Of a stretch of 64,000 nucleotides of DNA, positions 57,246 to 64,000 are shown piece by piece (position 1 is the first letter of the stretch; each line of letters opens with the position of its first letter). The notes beneath the pieces were generated by a model. The model was not told the origin of the DNA, searched no databases, and saw only the letters and a program-made list of their open reading frames with translations. Origin of the DNA: Pyrenula massariospora (lineage: Eukaryota; Ascomycota; Eurotiomycetes; Pyrenulales; Pyrenulaceae); the NCBI GenBank assembly GCA_021030905.1, contig JAGFMI010000010.1, positions 62,001 through 126,000 of the forward strand. Direction: 5' to 3'. Made by a program: the position numbers and the translations under genes.

Positions 57246-60119
57246 ATGGCCGCTTCAGTGGACCGACAGAGACACAAGGACTTCAGTCCTATGTTCAGAT
57301 CGCTTTCAGGCCCCTCGTCTTCATTCACTTTGCCAACAAAATCTTTGCAAGAGCCAAAAAGCCTAGTTGAAATTTTGGAAAAGGCGGCCGAGTCAGACGC
57401 AAAATGCACATTTTTTTCGCCTTCAAAGACCATTACCTATCGCGAGCTCCTTCAAGAAGCAAAAGCCAAGGCCCCTTTAATTGCTTCCTCAGGCATGAAT
57501 CACAGTGCCTCCCAATCTCGCATCGTTCTTCTTCATCTCGACTCTATGGAAGATATTATGATATGGTTCTGGGCTACACTACTTGCTGGACTCGATCCCG
57601 CCATTTCGACTCCGCTACCGGTAAATCAGAGTCAAGGAAGAAAACATCTAGCTCATCTTGCAAGTCTACTCGATCATCCTGTCGTTTTGACAACAAACAA
57701 ACTCTTGCACGAATTGCAAAGCACAGAGGGATTCACGATAGTCACAACTGAAAATCTAGATGAGACAGTCACGAGTAGTCTTTCAAGCTCTGTGCCTGAT
57801 ATTACACGAGACATGAACCAAAAGGTTCTCATGCTTACATCTGGAAGCTCTGGAAATGCTAAAGCTGTCGAGCTTGAAGCAACGCAGATTATAGCCGCCG
57901 TCAAATGCAAGTCAGGCCTTCTTGAGAGCACCAAGAATGACATCTTTCTGAACTGGATTGGTTTCGACCATGTTGCCAATCTTACAGAATGCCACTTGCA
58001 CGCTATGTATCTTGGCGCTGAACAAATTCATGTTAAGGCCAGTGAAGTCATTAGTGACCCTTGGCTCTTTCTGTCTCTTATTAACCGGCACCGCGTTACT
58101 GCAAGCTTTGCGCCACAGTTCTTCCTTACGCGTTTACTACAAGCTGTGGATGGCTTCAAGATCCCAAGTAGCTTGTTAGACCTCTCTTGCTTAAGACGCA
58201 TCACCTCAGGAGGCGAAGCTAACTTGGTTGATACGGCCGCACGCCTGACCGTAGCTCTCCAGCGTTTTGGAGCTAGAAACAATTTCATCCATCCAGGCTT
58301 CGGTATGACAGAGACCTGTGCAGGTGCTATTCAAAATCGACAGTGCCCTAGCTATGATGTTCAGAAGGGCTACGAGTTCACCTGTCTTGGCACTCCTGGC
58401 CATGGACTCCAAATGCGAATCGTGAAAGAAGATGCAGCAATGGCAAGCTCGAACGAACTTGGCGTTCTTCAAATTTCTGGGCCAGTGGTATTCAAGAAAT
58501 ACCATAACAATCCTGAAGCAACAGCTGCCGCCTTTACCAAAGACGGCTGGTTTATTACAGGTGACAAAGCTTTCATTGACGAGAACAAACGATTGTGCCT
58601 CTCTGGTAGAGATAAGGAGACTATCAATCTGAACGGTGTCAAGTATTCCCCACATGAGATCGAAGCAGCGTTAGAAGAGGCCGGAGAAACGTTTGGAATC
58701 GCTCCATCGTACACAGCGATTTTTAGCATCCGGCCACAGAACGCGACACGCGAGGAAATCTGCGTCCTCTACCACCCAAAGTTCTTCATGGAGGATATCG
58801 ATGCGCGCATCAAAGCCTCCAAGGAAATTACACGTGTCGTAGCTGAGCGGACAAGCACACGGCCAAAACATATCGTTCCATTGCCCAAGGAGCTTTTACC
58901 GAAGTCAGCCCTTGGGAAGCTCTCCCGACCAAAGCTTCGAGCCGCATTGGAAAAGGGAGAATTTCGATGCTATGAAGACCGCTTGAACGCGAATATCAAA
59001 AGGAGAAAAGAAACCCTCAATGAGCAGCCATCCACCGAAATGGAGAAGCTCGTTTTTGAGGAACTCTCTGCCATGCTAGCAAATGAAATGGAAGGTCTTC
59101 TTATCGGTGTCACTGAAAGTATCTTCGATTATGGTATAACTTCAACGGATTTATTTATCTTGAAGCATCGGCTGGAAAATAGAATAGACACGAAGCAGAT
59201 GATCCCAGTCGGCACACTTCTGTCCGACCCCACAATTCGAAGTATCGCACAGGCACTCAACAAGCTTGACCAGGACCGCTCAGAGTATAATCATATTGTG
59301 CCATTGCAAAAAGAAGGCTCAAAGGCCCCGCTCTTCCTTGTTCACCCGGGCTCTGGTGACATACTCATCTTCGTACATCTCGCGAAATACTTTCCAGACC
59401 GGCCTGTTTACGGCATCCGGACACGGGCTCTGTACGAAGGCGATAACTATTTCCAAACTATCCACGAAATGGCCGAGACGTATGTTGCACTTGTAAGGGA
59501 GATCCAGCCCAATGGTCCATATGCCATTGCAGGTTACTCACTTGGCTCGACTGTCGCGTTCGAGATGGCAAAGCTCCTCGAAGCCCACGGCGATCAGGTT
59601 CCTTTCTGTGGGATTCTCGACTCACCTCCACACTTCCGTCACTTGGTTTGCGACCTTGGCTTCATCGATGTACTTATCAATGTAGCATACTTCCTTGAGT
59701 TGATAACGGAAAAGTATGCGGTAGCGAGCCAGGTCTCGCTAAAGGATATGAGTGACGATGAGGCGCTAGAGACTGTGCTAGCGAACGCGCCGCCAAAGCG
59801 TCTTGAGGTGCTCGGCATTGACAAAGCGCGTCTTCGAAAGATCACAGAAGTGACGTGGTCATTCGGCAAAGCCGCCAAAACCTATGAACCCAAAGGCTCT
59901 GTTTCCCAGATGGACATTTTCTGGGTTCACCCACTGTTGTGGGTTGCAAGCGATCGGAAGGAGTGGATGGAAAAGCATCTCCGACATTGGGTTGAATTCT
60001 CTCAGGAAGCGCCAAGGTTCCATGAATGCGAGGGCGTGCACTCGATGATGTTAAACAAAGACTATGTTGACGGGATTGCAAAGAAGATGAGGGCCGTGCT
60101 ACACGCACGTCGAGTGTGA
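57246..60119 (+). CDS. NRPS-like synthetase, A-T-TE (aryl-pyruvate-dimerising type), 957 aa
   Basis: Single exon. The adenylation domain spans about residues 35-575: VLMLTSGSSGNAKAVEL (A3), LNWIGFDHVANLTECHLHAM (A4, with the DHV pattern typical of this class), GFGMTETCAG (A5), DGWFITGD (A7), GRDKETINLNGVKYSPHEIE (A8) and Lys558 in ALGKLSR (A10). The thiolation domain is at about 595-675, with its phosphopantetheine Ser633 in DYGITSTDLF. The thioesterase at about 690-950 has Ser765 in GYSLGS, Asp792 in ILDSPP and His932 in GVHSMM, a full triad. There is no condensation or reductase domain. Known fungal enzymes with this order (TdiA, AtrA, MicA and others) activate phenyl-, hydroxyphenyl- or indolepyruvate and join two units to a quinone, furanone or butyrolactone. 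The exact acid cannot be read by eye. Confidence 0.93.
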   Translation: MAASVDRQRHKDFSPMFRSLSGPSSSFTLPTKSLQEPKSLVEILEKAAESDAKCTFFSPSKTITYRELLQEAKAKAPLIASSGMNHSASQSRIVLLHLDSMEDIMIWFWATLLAGLDPAISTPLPVNQSQGRKHLAHLASLLDHPVVLTTNKLLHELQSTEGFTIVTTENLDETVTSSLSSSVPDITRDMNQKVLMLTSGSSGNAKAVELEATQIIAAVKCKSGLLESTKNDIFLNWIGFDHVANLTECHLHAMYLGAEQIHVKASEVISDPWLFLSLINRHRVTASFAPQFFLTRLLQAVDGFKIPSSLLDLSCLRRITSGGEANLVDTAARLTVALQRFGARNNFIHPGFGMTETCAGAIQNRQCPSYDVQKGYEFTCLGTPGHGLQMRIVKEDAAMASSNELGVLQISGPVVFKKYHNNPEATAAAFTKDGWFITGDKAFIDENKRLCLSGRDKETINLNGVKYSPHEIEAALEEAGETFGIAPSYTAIFSIRPQNATREEICVLYHPKFFMEDIDARIKASKEITRVVAERTSTRPKHIVPLPKELLPKSALGKLSRPKLRAALEKGEFRCYEDRLNANIKRRKETLNEQPSTEMEKLVFEELSAMLANEMEGLLIGVTESIFDYGITSTDLFILKHRLENRIDTKQMIPVGTLLSDPTIRSIAQALNKLDQDRSEYNHIVPLQKEGSKAPLFLVHPGSGDILIFVHLAKYFPDRPVYGIRTRALYEGDNYFQTIHEMAETYVALVREIQPNGPYAIAGYSLGSTVAFEMAKLLEAHGDQVPFCGILDSPPHFRHLVCDLGFIDVLINVAYFLELITEKYAVASQVSLKDMSDDEALETVLANAPPKRLEVLGIDKARLRKITEVTWSFGKAAKTYEPKGSVSQMDIFWVHPLLWVASDRKEWMEKHLRHWVEFSQEAPRFHECEGVHSMMLNKDYVDGIAKKMRAVLHARRV

Positions 60120-62676
<2,557 letters not shown>

Positions 62677-63395
62677 GGTGTTTGAAATCAATTGGACGTG
62701 TTTTGTTTGGCTACATCTTTGGACGAGGCACGGATATTAGGGTCGACAGTCTTGATGGACCATTATAGGTTGGTGACAAAGTGACGATGACTCGGATCTC
62801 CTGGCGTGTTCTTGCTCGTTCATGGATATTAAAGTACGGATGTTGATGATCTACGCAAAGAGCCCCATGGCTGGGCTAAAGCGGGCGAGGCTATTGTCTG
62901 GGCAAAATATTTACTGGCTTCTACCAGATATTCTTGCTTAGCGATCAATTTGTTTGGGTATTCGAGCCCATGAAAGTATGAATGAATACCGGATTAGAAC
63001 AGTATTTATCTCAATATAAGCTCAAAGTCTAGAGCATCTTTAGCTCTAGGTTCTAATTACACATGTTCAAATACCCCGCCCGAGGGTTTATTAACGTTGC
63101 CTCGAAAACGGATAAGACCCACTACAAAGACTCGAAGATCTGTCTGTTAAGCAGAGTCGAGAATGAGATAGGTTCATTTGACACTACTATGATGCCGAAA
63201 GCGACGAAGTTGTGTGCTGCAGGTGTACATTGATCGATCGATACGTCAATCTTGAGACATGCTTGTCAAAAGGTGAGATAAGGCTGTGGGTATCCCCTCT
63301 TTCGAACTTGTACTACCAACAAGGTATTTAGGTCATGATACAGCACGTGGGGTTTGCGAGCTTGCTTCCCGCTACAATTGTAGAGAATCGTCAAA
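62677..63395. other. Intergenic region at the right border of the candidate cluster
   Basis: 0.72 kb between two plus-strand genes; nothing recognisable. Confidence 0.35.
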
Positions 63396-64000
63396 ATGGA
63401 GAACCTTGAAAACATTCAACAGTCGGAGAAAAAGATCAAACGCAAAGCCGTCCCGAAAGACCCTTCCGAAACCGCCGGGCCACTACAAAGCTCTGGTGAT
63501 GTCTCTATCCTCTCTGAACAGACGGGGAATCTGACACTTCAGCCCCCGTCCGACAGCCCCACAATCGAAAGCAAGAACGGCTTCGGTCTAGTGCAAAGTC
63601 CAACAAGCCTTTCAACTTTCAGTGAAGCATCCTCGACCTCTTCACCTCAATCACAGAAATAGAAAAATGCGTGGGGGGAGACACGCCATTTCCTTGGTGG
63701 TCTCCTGCACCATCCGCATGAATCCACCAAGCACTACACTATCCTCCGGCACTCTCATGGCCTTATCTATTACATCGGGCCGAAGACTTCAATTGCCATC
63801 TCGATATTTTCAGATGCTCCGCTGCCTATTGATCGTCGTCTTTTCCTCCAGAACAAAGGCTGGTCCGGGAAACGGGGCATGAAAATCAAGGCTGCTCTAC
63901 GGACAAATCATAGCTGGATCGAAGTCACGCCTTCGACGTCGGTTGAAGCTTCTCAGCTTCCGCCGGCAGACGAGAGGGCATGGCAGCGTGACATTGCACA
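63396..64000 (+). CDS. 5' part of an unrecognised protein, cut by the window edge
   Basis: A frame starts at 63396 (MENLENIQQSEKKIKRK), is Lys- and then Ser/Pro-rich, and meets a TAG at 63660-63662. The same frame continues right after this stop with clearly protein-like sequence to the edge: NAWGETRHFLGGLLHHPHES, TKHYTILRHSHGLIYYIGP and WIEVTPS. A 72-base intron from GTGCAAAGTC (63591) to the AG at 63662 keeps the frame and removes the stop, so a normal spliced gene is likely. The downstream part resembles conserved fungal proteins I have seen without a named function. No catalytic motif is visible. The start and first exon are less certain than the second. Confidence 0.6.

Overview
The window is nuclear DNA of a filamentous ascomycete (Pezizomycotina). 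The signs are short introns of about 49-80 bases with GT..AG ends and CTAAC/CTAAT-like branch sites, genes about 1-3 kb apart on both strands, and ascomycete-type protein families: a bZIP factor, an FHA-forkhead factor, a fungal A-T-TE synthetase and a fungal flavin halogenase. I cannot place it to class. There is no rRNA, no convincing tRNA, no CRISPR array and no intact transposon gene.

Left part (1-26 kb). The window opens with the 3' end of a Gly/Ser-rich, probably GPI-anchored protein. Next come an unrecognised six-exon secreted protein (-), a SET-domain lysine methyltransferase (-), a single-pass Ser/Thr-rich membrane protein (-), a bZIP factor (-) and a small multi-pass membrane protein (-). 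These are followed by an F-box/WD40 protein (+), an FHA-forkhead factor with a GC-AG intron (+) and a Gfd2/YDR514C-like RNase H-fold protein (-).

Middle part (26-50 kb). This holds an ING-type PHD-finger protein (+), a ketopantoate-reductase-like enzyme with no usable ATG (+), and the exosome cofactor LRP1/RRP47 (+) with an orphan RRM-coding exon pair just behind it. Then come a calpain-type protease (-), a small secreted protein with an apparent 31-base intron (+), a Gfo/Idh/MocA oxidoreductase (-) facing a DHDPS-family aldolase (+) across a promoter region with a 218-bp MITE, and a PMC1-type Ca2+ pump (-).

Right part (52-62.7 kb) is the most interesting stretch: a candidate secondary-metabolite cluster. 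It contains a 2-oxoglutarate/Fe(II) oxygenase (-), a cytochrome P450 (-), an A-T-TE NRPS-like synthetase (+, divergent from the P450) and a flavin-dependent halogenase (+) with the WxWxIP signature. By family knowledge, fungal A-T-TE enzymes dimerise aryl-pyruvic acids to quinones, furanones or butyrolactones. The tailoring set would fit a halogenated, oxidised aryl dimer. The product is inference. The window ends in the 5' part of an unrecognised gene.

Exon limits were worked out by eye from splice consensus, reading frame and protein-family continuity. Where the frame sums to whole codons over all exons I say so.
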